From the NCBI GenBank assembly GCA_030706665.1, contig JAUZOB010000154.1, positions 1-7,827 of the forward strand: a stretch of 7,827 nt of DNA, in the 5' to 3' direction. Positions 1 through 6,571 of the stretch are shown piece by piece. The DNA comes from Bacteroidota bacterium. Lineage in GTDB: Bacteria; Bacteroidota; Bacteroidia; Bacteroidales; Prolixibacteraceae. Both the position numbers and the translations under genes were made by a program. The notes under the pieces were generated by a model. It worked only from the letters and a program-made list of their open reading frames with translations, did no database searches and was not told where the DNA came from. How positions within the stretch are numbered: the stretch's first letter is position 1; every line of letters starts with the position of its first letter.

Positions 1-2959
1 GGTTTTCTTTCTTCAGCGATTTAAGAGTCTCGAAAACAATATCCAATGAATCTTTATCGAGAGTTCCAAACCCTTCATCCAGGAAGAAGAAATTTTCATA
101 CCCGGGAGAAACCTTGTGGATACTATCTGCCAATGATAAAGCCAAAGACAGGGATGCCTGAAAGGTTTGTCCTCCCGACAGAGTCTTCACACTCCGCACC
201 TTCCCTTCATTCATAAAATCACGTACCTGGAAACCGTTATCCTCTGTCAGTTCAAGATTCAATTTTTGCCGGGTGAGTTTATAAAACCGTTCATTAGCCG
301 TTTTACAAAGATTCCGAAGATAAACGGTCGAAATATAGTTTACGAAAGCATTGGCACGAAACAGATTCTTCAACTCAACAATATCCTGTGCTCTCAGATT
401 TAATTTATCAAGTTCAGTTCGAAGAGTCAGATAACGTTCCAAATCGCTTTTTAAACGTTGAACTTCATTTTGAAGACTCCCGATTTGCTGATTGAAAGAC
501 TCAATCTTCTGAGAAAGGAGATCAAGCGACACCTTGACTTCCCGATGTTTTAATTCATCATATTTTCTTCCCTTCAGCTCACACTCCAATTCTGAAATAT
601 ATTTCCGGGTCGTCTCATAATCCCGACGGAATGTCTCTATCATTTTTCGAAGCCCGGCAATATCCAACTGTTTAGCCAATGTTCGTTCAACATACTCTTT
701 TGACACAATGCCTGATTCCAATAGCTTTCTGTTGATTGATTCATTCAACCGGTCCTTTTTGGTCAGAATATTCTGAAGCGCATTCTGATTCGTTTCAATG
801 CTTCCTGTCAGAGTTCCCGCATTCGTTCTTAAATCAGAAAGGATTTTTTCCTCTTTATGATATTTTTCAACGAGGAGTTTATAACGCAAGGTCAGATCAT
901 CTGCTCTCATTTTCAAATCAGCAGAAGGAGTTTCATGAAAATCATCAACCTTGACAATTGTCAACTGATCTGTCAGTAAAGCACTTTGAGTTTGAAGTGC
1001 GATACAGTCTTTATCCAGGTCTTCAATTGCTTTCGAATACTTTTCACGGTTCTTCTCATCAGTCTCGATTTTCCGGGAAAGTACATTCAGTTCCTGATTC
1101 GCTTTTTCCAGTTCCTGTTTCAAAACCTCCGCTTTCTTATACTCATTGGAAAGCTGCTCTTCATTGTCCATGGAAAATCCCGGCCATACGAACTTCGTTT
1201 CATGCGCTCTGATCTTCTCGTCCGATTCTTTCAGTCGGATATTTTCAGTCTTTATCTGATCTTCAATGGAAGCAGCCTGAATCACATATTGTGTAAACGC
1301 TTTTTCAAGATCAAGAATCTGTTTGGCCCTTAGCCTGACCTCCTGCTGTAACCCTCTGCTCTTCGCTAATCTTTCTGTAAGATTCTGTGCATTTAAGACA
1401 TTCGGATGATGATCTGATCCGCAAAGCGGGCATGGCTGCCCTTCGGTCAATCCGTTGGCAAATTCTTCCAACCGGTTTTGAATTTCAAGATGCAAGACTT
1501 CCGAATCCAGTTCTTTGCTCCGTTTTTCAAGACTCTTCTTTTCTTCATCCAACAGGCTGTTAATCTCACCAAAGGAAAGACGATCCGCATCTTCGCTCAA
1601 GGATAAAACGGAATGACAGGCCTCCTGATTTTTTGCCAAAAGAGCCTGAGTCAGACCCGATATCTTCTTCTTATATTCATTCCGATTTGCAATATAATTG
1701 TTCCTATTGGTGAACCAGTCTTTAATCAACGACAGTAATGCCAAATCCGGAAGCTCTTTTTGCAGATGCTCAACTTTTATTTTAAGATCGCCAAGTGATT
1801 GTTTATCAGAATAAATAGAAAGCCCCATTCCTTCAATAAGATCTCTTCCCTTACTCAATCGTTCCTGCTTTTCATTCCTATCTGTCTCCAGATTGCGGAT
1901 AGAGATCAGTTTTCGGAGTTCTTCCGACTCCTGATTCAGCTTCTCTTTCTGTTCAAAAGCAATTCGGGTTTGATTAAAATCTATCTCGGACTTCTTTATA
2001 GTCTCATTCACAACCAGCAGTTTCTGTTTCGAAGCCTCAATATCTTCAGTCGTTTTAATTCTGCTTGCATCCAGGATGTTTAGTTGATCCAGATCGGACT
2101 TGAACTCCAGAGAGAACTTCTCATATTCTTTTAACTCTTGCTCCTGTCGATTTATATCCGGTTCCTGTTTCTGTAATTCCGATAAATGCTGATTGTATTG
2201 TTCCAGATTCAGAGTCAGTCCTTTCAACTGTTCAAATTCTTGCATCTGCTTCTGTTGCAGAGAGGACTCTTCATTCAACTTTACGGTCTGAGTTCTCATT
2301 TCCTCCAACAGCTTTTCTTTGACCGCAATCTCTTCCGGATTAATTTCTCCGATCGACTGAATCTGTCCGTTTAAATTCTGAATTTTCTCATTATTCCGGG
2401 CTTCTATCCCTGCAACCTTCGAATAGAGATCATATTTATTGAGATTAAAAAGTTCTTTCAGCATCTCGGTTCGATCATTCGTACTCAGCTGTAAAAACTC
2501 CTGAAATTTCCCCTGAGGAATAATCACCGTCCTTCTAAAGTTTTTATAATTCAAACCGGTAATCGCTTCAACCTGCGAACACTCTATTGGTTCCCAGTCA
2601 TCATCCTGCTTCTTATATGCAGTCCGTTCATACTTCTTAACCTCCTCAAAATTCTTCCCGTTTCTTTTGGCTTTAACCACAAATCGATAATGATTCTCAT
2701 CGCTTGTCTTAAACTCAAAATCGATCAGAAGCTCATTCGATTTGAGGTTCATCATATTATAGTTACGATTATCCCCTTTATTCAACCGTTCTGATTCACC
2801 ATAAAGCGCAAAAGTGATTGCTTCCAGAATCGTTGATTTACCACAGCCAACTCCTCCGAAGATTCCGAATAAACCGGCTTGGGTCAATTTTGTAAAATCA
2901 ATCGTCTGTTTATTTCGATAGGAGTACATCCCCTGAATTGTCAATGTAACCGGTATCAT
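1..2959 (-). CDS. sbcC: SbcC, Rad50-like ATPase subunit of the SbcCD nuclease (3' end cut by window)
   Basis: This is the ATPase and structural subunit of SbcCD, a cytoplasmic ATP-dependent nuclease that opens hairpins and trims blocked or palindromic DNA ends. The frame is open from the ATG at 2957-2959 to the window edge (986 codons, no stop). Residues 35-42 are the Walker A motif (GGVGCGKS). The Q-loop glutamine is about residue 149 (IIPQGKF). A long Glu/Lys/Gln-rich stretch, probably coiled coil, runs from about 170 to 880 and is broken by the zinc hook CPLC at 510-513. The ABC signature LSGGQ is at 927-931, and Walker B with the D-loop (FLDEGFGTLD) is at 959-968. Since all C-terminal ATPase motifs are present, only a short tail should be missing; family members are about 1,000-1,050 residues. 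The ATG overlaps the sbcD stop as ATGA, so translational coupling is likely. One small oddity is Cys39 in Walker A, where Ser or Ala is more usual. Identification is very secure. Confidence 0.97.
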   Translation of the reverse strand, partial: MIPVTLTIQGMYSYRNKQTIDFTKLTQAGLFGIFGGVGCGKSTILEAITFALYGESERLNKGDNRNYNMMNLKSNELLIDFEFKTSDENHYRFVVKAKRNGKNFEEVKKYERTAYKKQDDDWEPIECSQVEAITGLNYKNFRRTVIIPQGKFQEFLQLSTNDRTEMLKELFNLNKYDLYSKVAGIEARNNEKIQNLNGQIQSIGEINPEEIAVKEKLLEEMRTQTVKLNEESSLQQKQMQEFEQLKGLTLNLEQYNQHLSELQKQEPDINRQEQELKEYEKFSLEFKSDLDQLNILDASRIKTTEDIEASKQKLLVVNETIKKSEIDFNQTRIAFEQKEKLNQESEELRKLISIRNLETDRNEKQERLSKGRDLIEGMGLSIYSDKQSLGDLKIKVEHLQKELPDLALLSLIKDWFTNRNNYIANRNEYKKKISGLTQALLAKNQEACHSVLSLSEDADRLSFGEINSLLDEEKKSLEKRSKELDSEVLHLEIQNRLEEFANGLTEGQPCPLCGSDHHPNVLNAQNLTERLAKSRGLQQEVRLRAKQILDLEKAFTQYVIQAASIEDQIKTENIRLKESDEKIRAHETKFVWPGFSMDNEEQLSNEYKKAEVLKQELEKANQELNVLSRKIETDEKNREKYSKAIEDLDKDCIALQTQSALLTDQLTIVKVDDFHETPSADLKMRADDLTLRYKLLVEKYHKEEKILSDLRTNAGTLTGSIETNQNALQNILTKKDRLNESINRKLLESGIVSKEYVERTLAKQLDIAGLRKMIETFRRDYETTRKYISELECELKGRKYDELKHREVKVSLDLLSQKIESFNQQIGSLQNEVQRLKSDLERYLTLRTELDKLNLRAQDIVELKNLFRANAFVNYISTVYLRNLCKTANERFYKLTRQKLNLELTEDNGFQVRDFMNEGKVRSVKTLSGGQTFQASLSLALSLADSIHKVSPGYENFFFLDEGFGTLDKDSLDIVFETLKSLKKEN

Positions 2960-4179
2960 AGCTCCTCCTCCGATAATACTTCTTTAAATAAATTCATTAG
3001 CCGATCATTGGGCTCCTGCCCTTTCCGTGACAGGAAAAAATCCTTAAAGAGTTCATCCATGCTTTTACTGAGCTCAATATTAGAGGAAGCCTCAAAATCA
3101 TCCGGATTTTGATGAAGGACCTCGGGGATAAGTGTCACAATCCCTTCATGAGCTTCATACAAGCGCTTGCGGTCGGTCGATGACAAATAGGTTTCTGAGA
3201 CCATGGTTAATTCAACAAAAGGATCCGGATTCTGAATAAGCCATTCCACTGCCACATCAACATCCTCAAAGCGTTTTCTCAGGAGACGCTTCCCCTTCTC
3301 CAACTGTATTTCCGTAAACTCAGCGTTCTTGCCTGCTTCCGCATTGATACAAACAACAAATTTATCCTGATTGGCCTCGCCGAAACTGTAGGCCAGCGGG
3401 CTTCCCGAATAAATGACCGGGCAGTGATTATTATCAATGATCTGTTTTCGATGAAGATGTCCCAACGCAACATATTGAACCGCTTCGGGAATATCGTTAG
3501 AAAATACAGGTTGTGCGCCTCCGATATATAAGACAGGCTTTTCATCTTCCGGCTCTTCGGGTTGTTCTTCGCCCTCCTTCATCATAAAAAGGTGTGCGGA
3601 AAGGATGTTAACCCCTTTGTTATCACAAAAACGATTAGCTGTCTCCTCCCATTTCTCTTTCAAAATCATTCTCAATTCTTCTTCCGGATCTTCATTTCCC
3701 AGGAAGGTTCTCAATCTAAACTCATTCGCATATGGAGTAAGAATCAATCGCAACAGCTCAGTTGCCTCCGGCACTTTAAGTTCAATAAATCCCTGCTCAC
3801 TTTGAATTACTTCCAATCCACTGTCAAGCTTGAACGGATTTATCGTTGAATTTGGATAACCTACAAACAGTATTCCACATTCACGGGCCAACGGGTCAGG
3901 GGCTTCAATACGGTCCGGGGAATCATGATTCCCCGCAATTGCGATAACTGCCCGTTTCCCGTTGTTGGCAAGACGTTTTAACGTGCGATAAAATAAATCG
4001 ACAGCTTCGGTTGACGGATTAAATGTGTCAAACAGATCTCCTGAAATCAAAACAACATGGACCTGTTCTTTTTCGGCAATGTCACAGATCTCATTAAGCA
4101 CTTCCTGCTGTTCGTCCAACCGGGAGAAGCTTTCCAATCGTTTTCCCAAATGCCAGTCGGAGGTATGTAGAATTCTCAT
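2956..4179 (-). CDS. sbcD: SbcD, Mre11-like nuclease subunit of SbcCD
   Basis: This is the metal-dependent (Mn2+) phosphoesterase subunit that forms the nuclease centre of SbcCD with the SbcC ATPase. The 407-residue length is normal for the family. The calcineurin-like motifs appear in order: D8-x-H10 (SDWHLGKR), GDLFD at 47-51, GNHD at 83-86, the metal-binding His196 (LSAHLF), and GHLH at 240-243. After about residue 260 comes the capping and SbcC-binding C-terminal region. A short acidic stretch (residues 202-214, rich in Glu and Pro) lies between His196 and the GHLH motif and is probably a surface loop. The ATG start gives MRILHTSDWHLGK, the standard N-terminus of the family. The stop overlaps the sbcC start by 4 bp, so the two form an operon in the usual sbcD-sbcC order. 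Every catalytic residue expected for an active enzyme is visible. Confidence 0.97.
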   Translation of the reverse strand: MRILHTSDWHLGKRLESFSRLDEQQEVLNEICDIAEKEQVHVVLISGDLFDTFNPSTEAVDLFYRTLKRLANNGKRAVIAIAGNHDSPDRIEAPDPLARECGILFVGYPNSTINPFKLDSGLEVIQSEQGFIELKVPEATELLRLILTPYANEFRLRTFLGNEDPEEELRMILKEKWEETANRFCDNKGVNILSAHLFMMKEGEEQPEEPEDEKPVLYIGGAQPVFSNDIPEAVQYVALGHLHRKQIIDNNHCPVIYSGSPLAYSFGEANQDKFVVCINAEAGKNAEFTEIQLEKGKRLLRKRFEDVDVAVEWLIQNPDPFVELTMVSETYLSSTDRKRLYEAHEGIVTLIPEVLHQNPDDFEASSNIELSKSMDELFKDFFLSRKGQEPNDRLMNLFKEVLSEEEL

Positions 4180-4217
4180 GATTGTAGTTCTATATGCTTG
4201 TTATTGCAGGAATGCAT
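4176..4217 (-). other. Possible 13-codon leader reading frame upstream of sbcD
   Basis: A short frame reads MHSCNNKHIELQS and its TGA overlaps the sbcD ATG as ATGA, the same geometry as the sbcD-sbcC junction. An AGGAGG sequence lies directly before its ATG, which is too close for a normal ribosome-binding site. The frame stays open further upstream (to a possible TTG start at 4418), but that longer 80-residue version is Cys/Tyr-rich, has no ATG and resembles no family I know. Coupling to sbcD is only an inference, and chance is a fair explanation for so short a frame. Confidence 0.2.
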
Positions 4218-4329
4218 CCTCCTGCCGGATAGTAAACAAAAATATAAAAACAAAAAGCCATTCCATGCATATTCCTGTTCGGAATGATAAGCTCCACTTA
4301 AATTCCACTTCGCAATTGAAGTCGGAATG
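4206..4329. repeat. Cluster of short inverted repeats (ATTCC / GGAAT) upstream of sbcD
   Basis: Within about 120 bp there are three GGAATG copies (4209-4214, 4281-4286, 4324-4329) and three ATTCC copies (4260-4264, 4271-4275, 4302-4306). They form several hairpins: GCAGGA (4206-4211) with TCCTGC (4220-4225), ATTCC (4271-4275) with GGAAT (4281-4285), and ATTCCACTTC (4302-4311) with GAAGT-C-GGAAT (4318-4328), where one base is bulged. The palindrome ATGCAT occurs at 4212-4217 and 4265-4270. The cluster encloses the candidate sbcD promoter, so operator sites or leader-RNA structure are possible. The repeats are plain in the sequence, but any role is inferred. Confidence 0.5.
4237..4244 (-). promoter_or_regulatory. 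Candidate Bacteroidota-type -7 box for sbcDC
   Basis: Read on the minus strand, this is TATTTTTG, a full match to the TAnnTTTG -7 box used by the Bacteroidota housekeeping sigma factor. It would place the transcript start near 4230, giving an sbcD leader of about 50 nt. It lies downstream of the argH terminator, as expected for an independent sbcDC promoter. The -33 TTTG/TTG element is not clear at the usual 19-21 bp spacing, and the surrounding DNA is A/T-rich, so chance matches are easy. Confidence 0.4.
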
Positions 4330-4460
4330 TAACTTTTCGGGAACGATCTTTCATACTGGTTTTTATATCCCAAATACGAGTAATAATAGCAGCAGCTATA
4401 ACAAAGAGAAACCGACAATGCTCCCTCTATTCTAAAATTGATCTTATAACAACAGGTATA

Positions 4461-4514
4461 TTAAAAAGAAAAGCAGCGATTACTTTGTTTCAGAGAACAA
4501 AATAACCGCTGCTT
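4461..4514 (-). terminator. Intrinsic terminator of argH
   Basis: The arms at 4471-4489 and 4496-4514 form a 19-bp stem around a 6-nt loop (4490-4495). On the minus strand every position pairs, two of them as G·U, and the stem is followed by a T-rich tract (complement of 4461-4470, TTCTTTTTAA). On the plus strand the same two positions would be A×C mismatches and the T tract is poorer, so the structure is oriented for argH. The stem begins 31 nt past the argH stop codon. Confidence 0.88.
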
Positions 4515-4545
4515 CTTTATGCGGTAAGCAAAAAAAACCAAAGAC

Positions 4546-5880
4546 TTATTTGATCAATGCCTCAATAGCTTCTTCTACTTTTTCAAATCTAAACTCTTTA
4601 TAGATATTCAAGAATTTCTCTTTGATTTCCTGATTGCATAAATTCCCAATGCTTCCTTCATGCGTATGGTTCACATTCTTCACAGGCTCAAATTTACCTT
4701 CCATAATTTCGAGCCCTACTTTTTTATATGCATCTCTGAAAGGAACACCTTCGAGTACCAGACGATTCACTTCTTCAACGCTGAATACGTAACGGTAACG
4801 ATCATCCTCCAGAATATCCGTTTTAATCTTCATATTCGACACTGCAAACGAAGTAATCTGCAAACAATCTTTTATTTCCCGGAAAGCAGGGATAAAAATC
4901 TCTTTGATGATCTGAAGATCTCTGAAGTACCCACTGGGCAGATTATTAATCATCAATGTGATTTGATTGGGCAATCCCTGAAGTTTATTGCAATGAGAAC
5001 GGACCAATTCAAATACATCCGGATTCTTCTTATGAGGCATAATACTTGATCCGGTTGTCAATTCATCGGGAAGTGCGACGAAACTAAAATTCTGACTCAT
5101 AAAAAGACAAACATCATAGGCTAGTTTCGATAAAGTGGCAGCTACAGAGGCTAATGCAAATGATACCACTTTCTCGGTCTTCCCCCTTCCCATCTGAGCA
5201 TATACGACATTGTAACTTAACGTATCAAAGCCTAACAAACGAGTTGTCATGGTTCGGTCCAAAGGAAATGAAGATCCATACCCTGCCGCTGATCCCAATG
5301 GATTCTGGTTCGCGATACGATAGCCTGAAAGCAACAATAACATATCATCAGCCAGACTTTCGGCATATGCACCGAACCACAGTCCAAAAGAAGAAGGCAT
5401 TGCAACCTGCAGATGGGTATATCCCGGCATCAGCACTTCTTTATATTTTTCACTTTGTTCCTGAAGCAGGATGAAAAGATTACGAACTTCACCTACAACG
5501 CTCTTCAATTCAGAACGGATGAATAATTTCAAATCGACAAGGACCTGATCGTTTCTGGAACGTCCGCTATGAATCTTCTTACCTGCTTCACCCAGTTTAC
5601 GGGTCAACAACATTTCGACCTGAGAATGGACGTCTTCGACTCCGTCTTCAATCTCAAAATGTCCGTCACGAATATCATGATAGATATTTACCAATTCACG
5701 ACTGAGCATTACACATTCATCAGATTCCAATAATCCGATTTTTTCAAGCATCCGGATGTGTGCCAATGAGCCTAATACATCATATTCAGCCAGGAATTGA
5801 TCCATCTCCCGATCCTTCCCTACAGTGAAGTCTTCAATCAGTTTATTTACTGATATTCCTTTATCCCAAAGTTTATTCAT
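4546..5880 (-). CDS. argH: Argininosuccinate lyase
   Basis: This cytoplasmic enzyme cleaves argininosuccinate to arginine and fumarate, the final step of arginine biosynthesis. It belongs to the fumarase/aspartase superfamily and works as a homotetramer with active sites shared between subunits. From the ATG at 5878-5880 it has 444 residues, close to the usual 450-470. Visible motifs are EDVHSQVE (82-89), HSGRSRNDQ (104-112), PGYTHLQ (152-158, with the catalytic His156) and the signature loop GSSIMPHKKNPD (277-288, carrying the catalytic serine). The loop has His where ArgH of proteobacteria and animals usually has Gln (MPQKKNP); I recall His as common in Bacteroidota. A TTG six codons upstream (5898) is a possible start, but MNKLWDKG matches where family members begin. 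It is probably monocistronic, with a terminator just downstream and a divergent gene upstream. I see no ARG-box-like site or convincing promoter. Confidence 0.96.
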   Translation of the reverse strand: MNKLWDKGISVNKLIEDFTVGKDREMDQFLAEYDVLGSLAHIRMLEKIGLLESDECVMLSRELVNIYHDIRDGHFEIEDGVEDVHSQVEMLLTRKLGEAGKKIHSGRSRNDQVLVDLKLFIRSELKSVVGEVRNLFILLQEQSEKYKEVLMPGYTHLQVAMPSSFGLWFGAYAESLADDMLLLLSGYRIANQNPLGSAAGYGSSFPLDRTMTTRLLGFDTLSYNVVYAQMGRGKTEKVVSFALASVAATLSKLAYDVCLFMSQNFSFVALPDELTTGSSIMPHKKNPDVFELVRSHCNKLQGLPNQITLMINNLPSGYFRDLQIIKEIFIPAFREIKDCLQITSFAVSNMKIKTDILEDDRYRYVFSVEEVNRLVLEGVPFRDAYKKVGLEIMEGKFEPVKNVNHTHEGSIGNLCNQEIKEKFLNIYKEFRFEKVEEAIEALIK

Positions 5881-6022
5881 GTTCTTATCTGCTATCAAAA
5901 AGCTTGTGCCGGTAAAAATAGTAATTTGACGTGAGAAAGGGGAAGTTTGGAATTAGGAAATAACTCTTTATCGTGTGAAAACGTATAATTGTTACAAAGG
6001 AATAATTAAAATCCTCATTACA
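5881..6022. promoter_or_regulatory. Divergent promoter region between argH and the small membrane protein gene
   Basis: Both flanking genes are read outward from this 142-bp A/T-rich gap, so promoters for each should lie here. The nearest matches to TAnnTTTG each have one mismatch: GAAGTTTG (5942-5949, plus strand) and TTCCTTTG (complement of 5995-6002, minus strand). Neither has a well-spaced -33 element, so I assign no promoter position. Confidence 0.4.
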
Positions 6023-6415
6023 ATGAAAAAGAAGAGGAAACAATATCGGACATATCTGGTAGCAATCGCCTTCGGGTTTCTGGTCGCTTTACTGGATGTA
6101 TTTGTGTTGAAAAGCAATGTCAGTTCAAAGATTGTCTTATTTCTTTTAATGGTGGGCGGGGTTATTGTTACGCTCATCGATCCTCAACATCCATGGTTGA
6201 AAGGAATCCTGGTAGGTATATGGGTTCCCTTATTCAATTTATTAATGAAAGTACCTGCCACTGGTTTCAGTTTCACTCCAGATACCTTAGTTTCAAAAGC
6301 AATTCTATTTCTTGTTGCAATCGGTGTCGCAATTATCGGTGCCTATATTGCTATTCTTATTAAAGGCCCTCCGGAAAAACACAAACAGGAATTCAGGAAA
6401 AAGAGCCATGCTTAA
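6023..6415 (+). CDS. Uncharacterised small protein with four predicted transmembrane helices
   Basis: I do not recognise a family. From the ATG at 6023 the product has 130 residues. It begins with a basic patch (MKKKRKQYR) and then has four hydrophobic segments at about residues 11-29, 36-52, 59-75 and 92-113, ending in a charged tail (KGPPEKHKQEFRKKSHA). Basic residues at both termini suggest that both ends face the cytoplasm. Asp25 lies inside the first segment, and a conserved-looking DPQHPW turn (53-58) links helices two and three. There are no cysteines and no enzymatic motif. A GTG at 5975 would add 16 residues, but the ATG puts the basic patch directly before the first helix, as expected for inner-membrane proteins. 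No clear ribosome-binding site precedes either start, which is normal for this phylum. The gene is divergent from argH and convergent with carB, so it probably has its own promoter. The length, sensible membrane topology and terminator downstream make it a likely real gene. Confidence 0.8.
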   Translation: MKKKRKQYRTYLVAIAFGFLVALLDVFVLKSNVSSKIVLFLLMVGGVIVTLIDPQHPWLKGILVGIWVPLFNLLMKVPATGFSFTPDTLVSKAILFLVAIGVAIIGAYIAILIKGPPEKHKQEFRKKSHA

Positions 6416-6455
6416 CAAGCATAACAACCTATGAGTTCTCTAACATAACCCGGAC

Positions 6456-6507
6456 AATAAAACAAAAGGGGGAACAGACCAAATGATCTGTTCCCCCTCG
6501 TTTTATT
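6456..6507. terminator. Bidirectional intrinsic terminator between the membrane protein gene and carB
   Basis: GGGGGAACAGA (6468-6478) pairs perfectly with TCTGTTCCCCC (6487-6497) around an 8-nt loop. Flanking AATAAAAC (6456-6463) and GTTTTATT (6500-6507) can extend the stem and supply a T-rich tail in either direction. On the plus strand it lies about 50 nt past the membrane protein stop. On the minus strand it lies about 75 nt past the carB stop. This fits one terminator shared by two convergent genes. Confidence 0.9.
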
Positions 6508-6512
6508 TTTAC

Positions 6513-6550
6513 AGGCACTGTTCTCTATCCGAATAAAGAACAGTGTCTTT
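6513..6550 (+). terminator. Second hairpin, possible tandem terminator
   Basis: AGGCACTGTTCT (6513-6524) pairs with AGAACAGTGTCT (6537-6548) around a 12-nt loop. The one non-Watson-Crick pair is G·U on the plus strand but C×A on the minus strand. The T-rich tail (TTTCT) also lies on the plus side, while on the minus strand the stem is followed by A-rich sequence. It therefore looks like a second, backup terminator for the plus-strand gene that stops readthrough into carB. It would also be transcribed as a stem in the carB 3' untranslated region. Confidence 0.55.
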
Positions 6551-6571
6551 TCTATTCAGCAGAGAAGTTGA

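Larger units (their letters stand above)
4180..4545. other. Intergenic region between argH and sbcD, no convincing gene
   Basis: This 366-bp gap separates two minus-strand genes. From right to left it holds the argH terminator (4461-4514), about 130 bp with no recognised signal, a cluster of short inverted repeats (4206-4329), a candidate sbcD promoter (4237-4244) and the sbcD leader. The open frames here start at TTG or run against the neighbouring genes, and none resembles a known protein. I see no tRNA-like or riboswitch-like fold. Confidence 0.7.

Noticed and set aside
986..1333. 115-residue plus-strand open frame inside sbcC
   Set aside because: It is antisense to the coiled-coil part of sbcC; its Phe/Leu/Ile-rich composition is the expected shadow of Lys/Glu codons.
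1..4179. SbcCD as part of an anti-phage or other novel defence locus
   Set aside because: The pair is a complete, canonical repair operon with housekeeping neighbours (argH, carB) and no defence, toxin or mobile genes nearby.
4176..4418. 80-residue minus-strand open frame ending in ATGA at the sbcD start
   Set aside because: It starts at TTG, is rich in Cys and Tyr, resembles no family I know, and stays open upstream towards the argH terminator without an ATG. Only its last 13 codons, which begin with ATG, are kept as a low-confidence leader.
4025..4435. 136-residue plus-strand open frame across the sbcD start and its upstream region
   Set aside because: About a third of it is the antisense of conserved sbcD codons and the rest is repeat-rich intergenic DNA; the composition is not protein-like.
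5881..5898. argH start at TTG 5898, adding six residues
   Set aside because: The ATG at 5878-5880 gives the family's usual N-terminus (MNKLWDKG), and the extra residues MIADKN have no counterpart that I recall.
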